Assembly (NCBI GenBank): GCA_013397115.1
Contig: VWZW01004141.1
Location: forward strand, 2,867,654-2,931,653
Direction: 5' to 3'
DNA length: 64,000 bases
From: Edolisoma coerulescens
Taxonomy: Eukaryota; Chordata; Aves; Passeriformes; Campephagidae
Part shown: piece by piece, positions 1 to 12,414 of the stretch
Position numbering within the stretch: position 1 is the stretch's first letter
How the letters are laid out: every line of letters starts with the position of its first letter
Notes under the pieces: model-generated
Told to the model about the DNA's origin: nothing
Databases searched by the model: none
The model's input: only the letters and a program-made list of their open reading frames with translations
Program-made: the position numbers and the translations under genes

Positions 1-769
1 TCTGTATTTACTCCTAATGTATGTTTCCATACACAATTAGACTCACTGGGTTTCTTTTCCTACTGCTATTTATTTTCTCAGTATGTTGCTTTCCTTCTTG
101 ATTCATCAACATATCTATCTGTGGAATGCCAAACTGTCTTATTTGAAAGTATCAAAATGAAACATCTCTCGGGTCTTTTGATGTGAAAGCATTGGACTTG
201 CTCAAAAAAAAAAAAAATCTGTTGCTTATCTTTTGATATGACGAGCAGGTGCTGACTGGGATTACGTTGGGCCTTGCTGCTAATCTGCTCTCTTCTTAAT
301 ATGCTGGAAAATTACTGTTGTACCATGTGTTCTGGAAAATGAATTGGGCTATTATGTATTTTTCATATTACACAAATATAATTTTTATTTGTAAATGACT
401 TTTACTTTCTGGAGGAATTCGAGATCATGTCATAATCCAAGCAAGGAGGGAAGAATATGAATTTTAGAAATGGCTATCGTGCAGTTCCTTGGCCTAGCAA
501 TGGTCTGCATTGGTGACTCGGCGATTCCTCCTGCAGCGCTGTGCAGTGGCTGCTGCACAACAATCGTGCGACTGTGTTCTCCGGGTGTGATTTATGGTCA
601 GACAGCACTATCGAGGAAAGGTTTCGGAGGGTTATTGCTTCTCTTGGCTTGAGATACGCTGTGTTCTTATGCGGGATGTCTGTGGGGGGTGACTGAAAGA
701 GGTAAAAACGGAGCTTAAGCAATTCCAAAGTCTGTGGCAATTTGTCTGCAGGAGGCACCAAACCTTGTT
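1..769. other. 5' flanking DNA, no gene seen
   Basis: Ordinary AT-rich sequence with a 13-base A run near 204. I see no exon of the gene expected upstream (SAMD8 in mammals), no repeat that I recognise and no RNA gene. Confidence 0.5.
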
Positions 770-1790
770 AGATGGAGTACAGCTGCCAGACCAGCAACGG
801 GACAGCCGTCCTGCGGGGTGTCCCTGTGTGTCTGTGGCTTTCGGGTAGCAGCAGCACAGCATGTGAGGTGGGATGTGTTCAGCGGCAGTGGGACAGCCAA
901 GGCGAGCATCCCTGCGGAGCAGTGCTGGGCACTGCGTCATCGCCCAGTGCTCCGCGGGCGCTGTTCCCTCTAGGAAGGGAAGGGGCTCCTGGGGGCTGTA
1001 AGGAACAGGGGCTGCTCCCGGCTAGCGCCATCTGCACAAACGCTCCGCGGCTGGCCCCAGCTGAAGGGCTTCTCCAGTCCGTGTGCCAGGACGGGGGCCG
1101 GGTGGGCCCTGCGAGGGTGACTGGCAGTTTCCCGGGAAGGGCAGCGGCGCACGGCTCCCATTTTATGCACAGTCGGGGGCCTCCCGTCCCCAAAGAGAGA
1201 GACACGCGGCCCTGCACGCCCCAAGGCGGAAGACTCCCGGGCGCGGCCGCCACAGCCCCCGCGGAGCCCCTNNNNNNNNNNNNNNNNNNNNNNNNNNNNN
1301 NNNNNNNNNNNNNNNNNNNNNNNNNNNNNNNNNNNNNNNNNNNNNNNNNNNNNNNNNNNNNNNNNNNNNNNNNNNNNNNNNNNNNNNNNNNNNNNNNNNN
1401 NNNNNNNNNNNNNNNNNNNNNNNNNNNNNNNNNNNNNNNNNNNNNNNNNNNNNNNNNNNNNNNNNNNNNNNNNNNNNNNNNNNNNNNNNNNNNNNNNNNN
1501 NNNNNNNNNNNNNNNNNNNNNNNNNNNNNNNNNNNNNNNNNNNNNNNNNNNNNNNNNNNNNNNNNNNNNNNNNNNNNNNNNNNNNNNNNNNNNNNNNNNN
1601 NNNNNNNNNNNNNNNNNNNNNNNNNNNNNNNNNNNNNNNNNNNNGGGGCGGGCGGCGCGCCTGGCGCCGGGCCTGGGGCCGCCGCTCGGCCCGGCCCTGC
1701 CCGGGCTGCGGCCGCGTCCCCGCTCTCCCCTGCGCTGCCCTTCCCCTCTGAGAGACGCTGCTTTACTACCCCTGCCATCGCTTCCTGAGC
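770..1790 (+). promoter_or_regulatory. VDAC2: CpG-island promoter region of VDAC2, interrupted by an assembly gap
   Basis: GC- and CpG-rich DNA flanks the gap on both sides (for example the GGGGCGGGCGGCGCGCC stretch at 1645) and falls off sharply after about 1790. It is the only such region upstream of VDAC2, so it is the likely promoter and first-exon site. The non-coding exon 1 cannot be placed. A good donor-like site (CTGTAAGTAGG) starts at 1873. No TATA box stands out. Confidence 0.7.
1272..1644. other. Assembly gap (373 N)
   Basis: An unbroken run of N inside the CpG island. Such GC-rich dropouts are common at bird promoters. The VDAC2 transcription start and first exon may be hidden here. 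Confidence 1.
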
Positions 1791-1872
1791 CCGTAGCCCA
1801 TTTCCAGTCTTGCCCTTTCACTTTCTACATTGGCTTGGTCAGTTATTAGGCTTGCGTGTCCACCTCCGATCT

Positions 1873-4800
1873 GTAAGTAGGGAGAGAGTTAATGCAAGAG
1901 TAGGGAGGTGGCTTTTCTTTTTTTTAAGCTCTGTGTAGTATCAGTGTAAGCCTGAAGGTCACCGTATGCCCGGTGTGTATTAACAAATTAATTTTAAACA
2001 GTATCAATGTTTCTCTTGCTATTTACTGGGATGATTTCGGAGTAGTTATTGCTGTTTTTTTAAAATTGCATGAGTACAGGTTTGGTTTTTTTTTTCTAAT
2101 AGCCTGATCTTGTTTGTGGCTTGATCTTGAATGTCTCGAGATCTTAAAATTGTTAGAAATCTTAATAGAGGTCCGTGGCATTCTTTAATTGTAGGGCGTG
2201 AGAGTTTTGAAATACTACCTCCAAGGAAAACGGTGATGTAGTAATTTGATAACGCTAGTACATTTTTCTGTTCTTGGGGTGATTCTTTTTTTCTTTTTAT
2301 CGCAGAAGAAAGCATGATTGTGGCTCTCGAGTAACAGATTAATTAAACTTTTTTCGTCTCCGTGGCATGAAACAAAGATTAGGGTGGAGCTCTCATTTGG
2401 CTCAAGTGTATTCTGAACTTCAAGTCGATTATTTTACAGTTTTTACAACAAACTTCTCGTTGCTAAATGGTACTTATAGGTTAGTCACTTCTAATTAGTA
2501 GTTTTTAAGTGAAACATGCTTCTAAACAGGGTTGAAGAAAATTACTTGTGATTATAAGAATTTGCAAACCTAGCTAACGTTGGAGGACACAGGACTGATT
2601 TTGTTTATGGCCCTGTTTTCATTTAATGAGCATTCTGATGATGACCCTGGTTTATCAGGTACTTAGTATATCTGAAATTAACTCTTGGTTTCCTGTTTTG
2701 TCCTCATCCATCCCTGTCAGTATTATAGGATAGTGTGAGTACAGCAGTGTGACAGTTGTACTCTCTTTCAACATTTTATTACAAAACTTGCATCTGTAGG
2801 CTGGAATGTCTGACAAACACTGGCTGGTTTCCCTGAAGTAGTAAGGATGCTTAACTAGGCCAGATAAAATGGCAACATCCTTTTTACTGTAATAATCCTC
2901 TGATTTTTGACACAGATACAAGTTTGTTAACTTCTCAGGACATTTCTGCTTAGCATAAATCTCTTGTCTGTACTGGTTGTCTAGTCAGATTGGAAACATT
3001 GAAAACAAAAGGGAAAAGCTCATTTATTTTCACTGGAAAAGCATGTCTGTGCTACAGGCTAATATAAAACTTCAAAACTAGAAATAATGATACTTCTGAA
3101 GATGCTGGTTAGAGGTGAGATCTATTCATTAACGGAAATGTGTAGCTAAACCTTCTCTGTAATGTTTTAAACTGCTAAAGAATTGTATGGTTGCTGTACA
3201 GCAGAAATCTACAGGCGAGAGGTGTCACACTCCCTTGTAATTTGATCTCTCACCTGCTTCTTTTTATGGAATAAATAATAGGAATTTTTTAATGGCTTGT
3301 CACCGGGATTAGGGTCTGTTCTTCTATAGACTTGAACTTGGGTCTCTTCAAACTTCAGATGCTCTAAGCCATTTTCATGTCTCTTTTAAAAAAAACTTAA
3401 TGTTTAGTTTTAACTCCCTGGAAAACCAGACTTGTCCTTGAGCAAGTGATAGATATCTTGATATAGTGACCTGGTTGTAGAGTTGAGACATCTTTGCTAA
3501 AGAAGTTTTTCTGAATTTGTGTGTATGTGAAACTGAGCGTAAATGTTGTTTCTCAGAAGAGGTTGAAATTATCCTCTTAGGGCAGTAGGGAGCTGTAGTA
3601 GGGTACTCTGAAAACTGCATTATGAATTGTAGAAGGGTAAGAAACAGTTGTGTGCCTTCCCATTGATTGCTAGAATAGTTTGGTTTTTTTTTTTAATAGT
3701 AGCAGTTCATACAATTTGGCTGTATATGGCAGGTGTAATTAGGGTTTGGAAGTTAACATGTGAGAACACTGCACTTGTTATTTTTCAAGTTCCAAAGATA
3801 ATTTTTTCATTTACTTAAAAAGAAAAAAAAAATCAATCCATCAGGCAAAAGCAAGATAAAAAGTCAATTATGTTAATCTGACTCTCCCTGCTAAACAAAT
3901 GTGACCAATCAGTTTGAGAAGATAAGATTTTTGTTTGCTTGTGTTTAGCCTTTTCATGGCCTTGTCTAGTTGGTTTCGTTGTTCCCCCCATCCCTTCTCC
4001 CCCCTTTCACAGCATGGGGGGAGTTATTAATACACTCTGTTTTCTATATTTCTCAACTTTAAAATACAGGGCCTCTATAACAGCAGCCTCTTGCTATTGA
4101 AATAATGGGAAAACAGTCTTTCAATGAGGGTACAGATAAGAGTGTATCTTCCCAGGGAGGAGAGTGATATGGGCCTGGGTGAGACCTTAGCCTGGTGTCT
4201 GTCCGTAGGGCCAGAGAGGATGGGCCATAGCTCATCTGCAGTGACAGGTTCTTTAACAGCGAGGTTGCCAGAGACTCCCTGTCTGAGAAGGGGACTTGTA
4301 AAGAGGTCTCTTCTCACAGACCCTGCACTCCTCCTACCTGGATGTTTTAAACTAACGAGGCAACCTCCCAAACTTAAACTCTTGTACGTTATCAGATTGA
4401 TTGCTGGGTAATGGTGTTAGAAGTTATTTTTAAATTGTTTGTCTGCCATCTAAAATATGGGGCAAAAATGATGTTGGAGAGCAGATACGCTCTCTTTTTA
4501 CATTTTCAAGAATAAAACCTTGTAGGTACTTTCAGGTAGTTTTCATAAGCATAGTGTCAAATTTGACTTGGTAGAACTTCAGGGAATAACTGTCTGCATT
4601 ACAGGTTTTTAGATTTCCAGTGTCCAGGTTTTTGGCAGTAACTATGCCAACTCTGGAAATGTGAGTTATTAGTTAATTTCTGATAATGAAAGTTGTATGG
4701 AGGAATCTACCTGAAAAATTAAGAACTGGGTGGTCTTGTAATGCCTTTTCTCTGCAATACCTCTTCTCTGTCTAAGCTGAAAAAACATCCCATGTTCACA

Positions 4801-5007
4801 GTGACCTTCACTGAAAATCTAGGTGTCTCACAGAATACTGTAGTATTATATCTGTTAATTATAGATATATAATTATATACATTGTATCTATTAATTGCCT
4901 TTATGTAGATTAATCTGCCTAAAGACTATCTTGAAAGAATTGTGGTGGCATTTTTTCATGTGTGCAGTGGTAAAAAGTTCATTATTAATTAGCCCTTTAC
5001 CTTTCAG
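1873..5007 (+). other. VDAC2: Presumed first intron of VDAC2
   Basis: AT-rich DNA between the CpG island and the first coding exon, with no coding-looking frame. The left boundary is a guess from the donor-like CTGTAAGTAGG. An upstream coding exon for the mammalian-type N-terminal extension was looked for by eye and not found. Confidence 0.45.
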
Positions 5008-5012
5008 CTCCA

Positions 5013-5079
5013 ATGGCGATTCCTCCATCATATGTAGACCTTGGCAAACCTGCCAGAGATATCTTCAATAAAGGATATG
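5013..5079 (+). CDS. VDAC2: VDAC2 coding exon 1
   Basis: The exon itself begins at 5008 after a CTTTCAG acceptor, leaving 5 nt of 5' UTR before the ATG. It encodes residues 1-22 and the first base of Gly23, and ends at the donor GTAAGAG (5080). It carries most of the N-terminal amphipathic helix that lies inside the pore in VDAC structures. Confidence 0.95.
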
Positions 5080-8000
5080 GTAAGAGTAATACCTTTTATA
5101 AGTGTTGTTTGAGGTGCAACAATGAATTGCCTTTTTAGGTCTGTATGGAAAATCAAATGATCAAATACCAGTGTTTCTGGGGAGGAGGAAGGTGTGCTGT
5201 GTTTATACCTTTACAGCTAACTAACAGATTGTTGAAGGCTTTTTGTGGGCTGTTTTGATGTGAAGGCTGTTAAGTCTTACTGCTCGAGCCACATAAATGT
5301 CAGAGGTGTACAAGAATGTAAGCAGCAAGTGTAGTTTAACTTAGGAGCACACTTTGTTTACTGGTCTGTCTGTGCCACAACATTTGTTGATATAGAATGG
5401 GTTATATACCAGTGTAATGTTGTAGCCTTTTTTGGACTAGAAAGCGGAATGGGTATTGGGATAAAGAATCCTTCCACATGTTAAAATGCTTTAATACCAG
5501 ACGGCTGCATAGCTAAATCATTCTTTGTCACAGTGCTGTTTCTTTCTGGTCTTTGTAAACGTGGGGTTTTTTTCACCAAGACTGTTGCTCACCTCTCTGG
5601 ATAACAAGGTGAACTGACACTCCCATAAAACCTACTTACATTACAGTTCCAGTGGTTGTGTATTTCCCATTGACTTTGCTTTTATAGTTTTTTACTTTGA
5701 GATATTTTGTCTTGGTGCTGAAAGAGGCATGTTATGCATTGGGATAGGTCTTTAGAAGGCATTGACTATAAAAACTATTCCATTCTAGGAACAGAAAATA
5801 ATGTATTTCCTCTTGGAAACATCATTTGTTAAATGTACTCATGTAGAACTGAGAGGCACTTCCCTGCCTTTTTTTGGAGAGGCCTCCTTTACCTGCTGCA
5901 GCATCTGAAAGTTGAATGTTGCTGAAGTCAGTCTGTAGCTGTTTATGTATATGTATATATGTGGCATACTGCTGAGACTGCCTGAAAGACCATTGAAAAA
6001 TGTGTAGGGCCTTAGTTAAGGCCTAATTGTCTAACTTTGACTTCTCTTTGTTAAGGTTTTGGGTTGGTGAAACTGGATGTGAAAACAAAATCTGCAAGCG
6101 GAGTGGTGAGTTTTAAGTAAATTTAATCAATTGTATTTTTTTTCTAGCTATGTTCTGATATTTATTTAAAAGGGATACTTTTCAGGTGCTGTTAAGTATT
6201 TTATAGGTTATATGAATGACAAATTTCTGGTGTAAGATAATTTCAGAAGCCCCTGAAGGTCTGAATGTATCAGGAATATTGTCTTGTTCAGTAATCTTTG
6301 TATACTAAAAGGGTTTATTAGTTGTCCCTGGTCTTATGTGTGAAGGTGAACAAATAAAGTATTTTAATATACCAATTATAGTATACAGATTTTATTTCTG
6401 AAGTACCTTGTGATACTGTTCGGTGGAAATTTCTGTCTTGATTCTTGTATGAAGTAGTTGGCATTGAGTAAGCATGTTGAATCTTTGGCTCCTCTAGGTA
6501 TTAAAGCGTTGCAGTAGTGTTCCACGCGAGATGTCTTGGTCATGCAAGCAGTGCCCCCTGTAACTTTTATCTATTTCTAGAGCAGACTTTGCAAGATACA
6601 AAGGTAGTTTTATTCTTTTTCTCCCCATAACTGGAGCCTGAGCAGTGTAACTTGCTGTTAGAAACAAGGTTCGTGGGTTATGTGCTCTATTTTTTCTAGA
6701 AGTCTGTATCCCAACTGAAAAACAGTTTGCAAGAGCCCTATTACAGAGGTGGTTTTTCTTACCTTTGCTTGTTTCTTTGGAGAACTACCAGTTATGCTGG
6801 TAAAACTCTGAAAAATCCAAGCCCTAATGTGAATCCTGGATCAGTTATAAGCCATCCTTTCCAGGAGGAGAAACTGCTGGCATATATGTACTACAGATGT
6901 TTTAAAGCAGAGATACGAGGTAATATAATACTTTGCTTCTCCTGAAGCTGTTGCCGCAATGGTTACAGTCACATAGACCCTGTGCAGTAGGAATAGCACA
7001 AAGCAAGAAGTTAAAGCTGAAGGTATTTGTGTAGTTCCCATCCCTTGCCAAGAAATAGACCCACTAGAATTATGTGGGTCACTAACATATTACAAGTAGA
7101 TGTCTTGGACATGGTTAAATTTGATCAGCCACCATTAAAGAATAGTCTCAGCCATGTTCGTTTTGTGCTGTTGGGGCTTTTGCTGTAAGAGTGCTTAAGG
7201 TCTTGTGATTTCAAATCTGTGTTTCCTTTTGGGGAAGGTGACTGTGAGAAGTCTATTTGAAAATAGTGTTGTGCATGGAGGAAGACAGACATCAAAATGT
7301 TTATTTATATGTTTTAAAAAGTTGAAATAATGAACTTCTTAAATCAAAAGGGCAATAATATTTCACTGGAAAGAGCTCTTTAACATGTATTTGCAAACCT
7401 GGCTTCCACTTCTAATTGCCTTCAGTTTTTGAATAGTGGTACACAGAAACTATTCATTCTGTTCTTTGTGAGAATCCAAATAGTGAGAGACGTCAGTGAT
7501 TACTTCCTTTAATAAAGAAATGTGAGTGATACTGTTGACTTCTAAGTACTTTCAAGAGTTCTAGGTCAGATTATACCATACTATAAACCCAGACTGTTTG
7601 TTTAGCTCCCACTTCAAACATGAATGTTATTTCTGTGTCATGGAACCAAAGTGCCAGGGGAATAGGAATTTTATAGGTGTCAGTGAAACACGTCTGCCTG
7701 TGGCTTGTGTGAAAGGCTAGTGCATTGGGTAGACTAAGAACTCTCTTTTGAGAAACAGTTAAAAACCCAAAACCACCCACCCCCAATTTGAAAAATGATG
7801 CCATCCTATGACATTTTACAGCTGCACATTATTTATCTTCAGGGATGGTTGACAAGAATAATGAAAATACCTATGTGATCCTTAAAGAATTTTACTGGAG
7901 TTGCATTATGTACCTTATAGTGTTCTTGGCTCTTGGTTTGATTTTTAAGTTGCTCATTGGGAGTATCAAACTGAGCCTTACATTTCAAGAACTTGTTTCT

Positions 8001-11000
8001 GCTTTAGAGGAGAATCCTTGTGGCTACTGTCTTGCCTTGGAGTTAGGTCGCCACCCTGTACATTTTGTAGCAGTGGCAGGAGTACTGCAGTTGAGATGGG
8101 GATTGGGGGGAGGCCTCTGCGTGGGCATGAGTCATTATTTCTTCTTGGCTATGCTATTCTCCCTTCTTCCCCTGCAAGTTATCTACTGATTTTAAATTTT
8201 TTCCATATTATGACAAGATCTTAGTGTTTGCTGAAGGAAACACTGTAATGCTTTCAGGATCACATGTATCTTCTGTGCTTTTTAGGAATTCACAACGTCT
8301 GGTTCATCGAACACAGACACTGGAAAAGTGAATGGGAGCTTGGAGACCAAATACAAGTGGGCTGAGTATGGTCTGACTTTCACAGAAAAATGGAACACAG
8401 ATAACACTCTGGGAACAGAAATTGCAATTGAAGATCAGGTAATAGATTAGGAGAATATTTATTTGTTTTACCTCTGTGTAAGAACTGAATTTATAGCTTT
8501 TATCTTATCTTCTCCACCTTTCAATTAGATTGCCAAAGGCTTGAAGTTGACATTTGATACAACTTTCTCACCAAATACAGGGTAAGAATGGTTAATGTTT
8601 TTACCTTAGGGAGTAACAAAACCCATGGTCTGTGATCTGGTCTGTGGTATTGACAGAGCTGTTTTTATGGTTTGCTGTTGATCCAGCTTGGCAAATCCCA
8701 ATGCTAAAGGCTTCTGCTCTTTACCACCACATCACTATGGGGTTAGTATTGCACATTTCACAACTTCCCTTATTTTATGGAGTAGAAATACCTGGAAGAT
8801 TGCAGGAGACATTCAGCTGCTGCTACATTCATCAGAAAATGCCTGTTTGCAGTAGCCCTGTGTGCTCTGGATGGGCTGGCTGTATTTTTGCCTGGTCCAG
8901 GGGATGCATGTGCAAGGCGTTTAGAGACATTGTATAGAGTCACAGGGCTTGAGTTTGGCAGGTCATTGAGGAAGATCATGTGCACTTGTCTTAAGATAAC
9001 TCTTTCTCTGTTTCAGAAAGAAAAGTGGTAAAATTAAGTCAGCTTATAAACGTGAATGCGTAAACCTAGGTTGTGATGTTGACTTTGATTTTGCCGGACC
9101 TGCAATCCATGGCTCAGCTGTCTTTGGTTTTGAAGGCTGGCTTGCTGGTTATCAGATGACTTTTGATAGTGCCAAATCAAAATTGACAAGAAATAATTTC
9201 TCTGTGGGTTACAAGACTGGAGACTTCCAGCTGCACACTAATGTGTAAGTACTGAAAACTTCTCCAGCTTTCCAGAAGCAGGCTTTCTTTTCCTTTCCTT
9301 CTAGTCAAAATACAAATGCTTGAAATTTCAAGAGGTGCTTACAAGGCCATTAATGGAGTACGTTTTTCAATAGGAAACTCTAAATAAATGTAAACGATAC
9401 TTTGTATCTCATTTTCAAAACAGTAAACGCCTGTGACTGGTTAGCACTTGGAGCACGCTGTGTGATGCAGCTTGCCAAATACCGAAGTATGTGCAAATTG
9501 GAAGTGCAGTACTTCAGTTAAGCAGAACTGATCATAATGCTTTTTCTGGCTATCCCATTATATTGAATTGTATCAGATTGTGATTTAAGGGCAGTAGTTT
9601 TGTTAGAGGTAGTAATTAGTGTTGCACTAATACTGTAGTAGTTTCTAGAGCAAGACTAGAGCTTTACTTCTGGACTTTTTGTGAAGGTTCATCTTCTTGC
9701 CTGTCAGGGATGAAGAGTGCATGAAGCAGTATAACTAAAGAAGTGTAAGACATCTTGTTTATGAACTTTCTTCAGACTTCCTGCCTTTAGATCTTCAGAG
9801 CAATCTGATCAAAACCTACTGAAAAACATGGTGTTTTCAATCCAAATTAATAAAACTGGTGGAGTTCTAGTGCATTTAGGTAGTTAAAAGTTTTTGCTTT
9901 TGAAGGGAAGCATGGGGATTGTATCTATCTGAATTCATGGAAATTGAGGAGCATAGGAGAAAACTACGAAATATTTTATAGTCTGGACTGGAAGAATTCC
10001 ATTTCAATTTACTAACGTAAAACATTGTGAGAGATTTTTGAAAGGTCATCCAGTTCTTTAGGAGTTTCACGTATTCAATAATCATAATTCAGAATGCCTG
10101 TTTTATAACCATTAACATATCTGTCAGTTTTGTAAGGACGTGATCTGGAATTTTGTTCAAGGACTTTGTTTGACAATTAACATGAGAAGTAGCTGTAGCA
10201 CTCTGAAATACCTTTTTATTTCCATCAATGACTGCAGTTTAATTTTGCCCTGAAGCCTTTGTTCATCTCCCTTCTCTTGTCAAAAAATGCGAAACAACTC
10301 AAAATTTTGGAATTCTTATTTGGATAAAAATCTGAAGTAGTAAAATAAAAGGGGGGAAAAAAAGGGAGGGGGTTTTGCAAATAGGAAACTAACTTTTCTC
10401 TTAATTTGTGCAGCAATGATGGTTCTGAATTTGGTGGGTCAATTTACCAAAAAGTGAGTGACTATCTTGAAACTGCTGTAAACCTGGCTTGGACAGCAGG
10501 TAGCAACAGCACTCGCTTTGGCATTGCAGCTAAATACAAGTTGGATTCCACTGCTTCTATCTCCGTAAGTATGGCTGTAACCTGAAGGGTTGTGCAAAGT
10601 ACAGTGTATTTTCAGTTTCTGTGAATCTGTGTGTTATTAGTACAAAATAGACTGGGAGTCCTTGTAGGAATTACTCTTACAGTCCAGGCAATTATTATTA
10701 AACCAGCAGTATTTAAATTCTGTTATGTTGCTTACAGCAAAGTCTCGTAGAATCTGGCTGTCAAATATGCTTACGTTAGAGATCCTACTATATTTATTAA
10801 AAGAAAAACACAATTGAAAAAAAAAAACCTTTGTGTCTGGTTTTGTAAGTTTACAGAATTTTTTTTAAACCAGTTTTTGGGGAGCTGTGTCACATTCTCA
10901 TGGTAAGAGCTCTGGCAATACTGGTTAAAAGATAAGCAGAAAAGTTTCCTGTATGTTATGAAATTAGAATCATCCTGTTGAGGAAGTGATGCAAAGTGAC

Positions 11001-12414
11001 ATAAATAATTTTGTACATATTGTTTATGAAGATGTTATGAAATGTTTGCTGCGTAACTGATCGGACTTGCAAGACACTAATTCTTCTGTAATAGTATGAA
11101 CATGGAGGATTCTTCTCATGTGGCATTTTTTGGAAGACTGGTGGTAAATGACTCTGGCCTTCTGAAAAGGGGGAAGTGGTGAAGTTCACCTGCGAAACCA
11201 CATTCCAGTAACAGTTCTCCCTGCCTTACATTCCCTCTGCTCTTAAATATGTTACTGCTTCAGCTGTAAGTTGAGGGACGAGGGCATGGCTGGAAGGAGA
11301 GAATTCAGGAAGCACAGGGGTACTGAAAGAGCAGTAAAATTTGGTTAAACGGATTACAGTGGTGTTGCCGTAGTTATTCTAGGTTCCGAATGGTAACAAA
11401 TAACTAATCAGTTACAATGTTTCAATTGTGTTTTTTTTGGTGTTTTTTTTTTTTTTTTTTTTAGGCAAAAGTGAACAATTCTAGTCTAGTTGGAGTGGGT
11501 TACACCCAGACCCTGAGGCCAGGTGAGAGCTATCATGTGAATTATGTCATATATCTCTTCTATGCATCCTGAAGAAAATAATTGAGATCTCTGCATTTAT
11601 GTGCAACTGCTTTCCTTCAGAATAATTTTTTCTTTGAAGGCCGAGTAGATGTTTTAGAGTAGCTTCAGTTGTACATCAAAACTTTATCTAAACAAGACAA
11701 ACTCTATTTTATCTGATGGTAGTAATGCATTATATTCTTCACTGATCTGTGCAGGAGTGGGCTGTATTATGTTTGACAGCTTAGCTTTAGGCTAGGCAAA
11801 GCATTGTTTTGTCCAATTATACCATGTTGAATGATAGCAGGTCTTCAAATTATGATTGTCAAAACCCCACACTTCCTGCTTTTCATATTTAGTAAAAAAA
11901 CCTTCCAGAACTTAACTTGTTCTGCTTAAATATGAAAGCACCTGTTAAGGCTGTATTACGATTGGTTAGTTCCTTGTTTGAAAACCAGTAAAAATCCTAA
12001 TTTCATTCTACCCCTTTATAGGTAGGAGTCTGTCTGTGCACAATTTTCCTCCTCCTTTGCGTGTCTTAATGCAGGAAAGGAGAACTCTTGTGTATTTAGC
12101 AATTAGAGACTTCTTATATCCACTTTATAACTGTTAACAAAAATCATATAGTTTTCTTCACATGGCTGACTTTTCAGCAGGTTTCATGGGTAAATGTATT
12201 CTCCTCTAAAAATCTTTAGAGGAAAGTAATTGTATAGAAAGAGAGGGAGTTGTAATGACAGAGGATGAGTTGCATGAAAGCTACTGTGTGTGTTGTAAAC
12301 ATGCTGCTTAAAACTCTTACAGGTGTGAAGCTTACACTGTCCGCCCTGATAGATGGAAAGAGCATCAATGCTGGTGGCCATAAACTTGGTCTTGGCCTGG
12401 AATTGGAGGCTTAA
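5013..12414 (+). CDS. VDAC2: Voltage-dependent anion-selective channel protein 2 (mitochondrial porin), 8 coding exons
   Basis: Seen: eight exons join in frame: 5013-5079, 6056-6105, 8286-8438, 8529-8581, 9017-9244, 10414-10564, 11465-11522, 12323-12414. All introns are GT-AG. The 852 nt give 283 aa plus TAA. The N-terminal helix segment (PPSYVDLGK) is at residues 4-12, a membrane-facing Glu at 73 (TEKW), a GLK motif at 94-96, and the C-terminus reads LGLELEA. Known: VDACs form 19-strand beta-barrels in the mitochondrial outer membrane that pass ATP, ADP and other metabolites; VDAC2 also binds BAK. The internal exon sizes 153/53/228/151/58 are conserved in the family. The start is the ATG 5 nt into its exon (CCAATGG context), matching avian VDAC2 as I recall it. 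Human VDAC2 has an 11-residue extension whose end (PM) aligns with the CCA ATG here, so a longer isoform from an unseen upstream exon is possible. Only two cysteines remain (122, 127). VDAC2, not VDAC1 or VDAC3, is inferred from overall identity and neighbourhood. Confidence 0.97.
6056..6105 (+). CDS. VDAC2: VDAC2 coding exon 2
   Basis: A 50-nt exon between the acceptor TTAAG and donor GTGAGT. It encodes the rest of Gly23 through Val39, including the GFGLVKLDVKTKS stretch that links the helix to the first beta-strand. Residue 36 is Ala where human VDAC2 has Cys (from memory). Confidence 0.95.
8286..8438 (+). CDS. VDAC2: VDAC2 coding exon 3
   Basis: A 153-nt phase 0-0 exon (acceptor TTTTTAG, donor GTAATAG) encoding residues 40-90. 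It contains Glu73 in TEKWN, the membrane-facing glutamate known from VDAC1, and Ala65 in YKWAEYG where human VDAC2 has Cys. Confidence 0.96.
8529..8581 (+). CDS. VDAC2: VDAC2 coding exon 4
   Basis: A 53-nt exon (acceptor TCAATTAG, donor GTAAGAA) after a 90-nt intron, the shortest in the gene. It encodes residues 91-107 and two bases of Gly108. It includes the GLK motif at 94-96, linked to nucleotide binding in the family. Confidence 0.95.
9017..9244 (+). CDS. VDAC2: VDAC2 coding exon 5
   Basis: The largest exon (228 nt; acceptor TTTCAG, donor GTAAGT). It encodes the end of Gly108 to part of Val184, the central barrel strands. Both remaining cysteines, Cys122 and Cys127 (KRECVNLGCDVDFDF), lie here. 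Confidence 0.96.
10414..10564 (+). CDS. VDAC2: VDAC2 coding exon 6
   Basis: A 151-nt exon (acceptor TTGTGCAG, donor GTAAGT) encoding the end of Val184 to Ser234. Ser199 and Ser216 stand where human VDAC2 has Cys. Confidence 0.95.
11465..11522 (+). CDS. VDAC2: VDAC2 coding exon 7
   Basis: A 58-nt exon encoding residues 235-253 and one base of Gly254, with the porin signature region NNSSLVGVGYTQTLRPG. The acceptor TAG follows an uninterrupted run of 20 T, a very strong polypyrimidine tract. The donor is GTGAGAG. Confidence 0.95.
12323..12414 (+). CDS. VDAC2: VDAC2 coding exon 8 with stop codon
   Basis: Acceptor CTTACAG. The exon encodes the end of Gly254 to Ala283, then TAA at 12412-12414. 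It forms the last barrel strands (KLTLSALIDGK, GLGLELEA) that close the barrel against strand 1. Confidence 0.96.

Noticed and set aside
772..1788. Open frames of 222-338 codons on both strands across the VDAC2 CpG island
   Set aside because: They run through 373 unknown bases, and GC-rich DNA has few stops. There is no domain and no splice logic.
7845..8189. A 114-codon hydrophobic plus-strand frame
   Set aside because: It lies wholly in a VDAC2 intron with no homology and no splice support.
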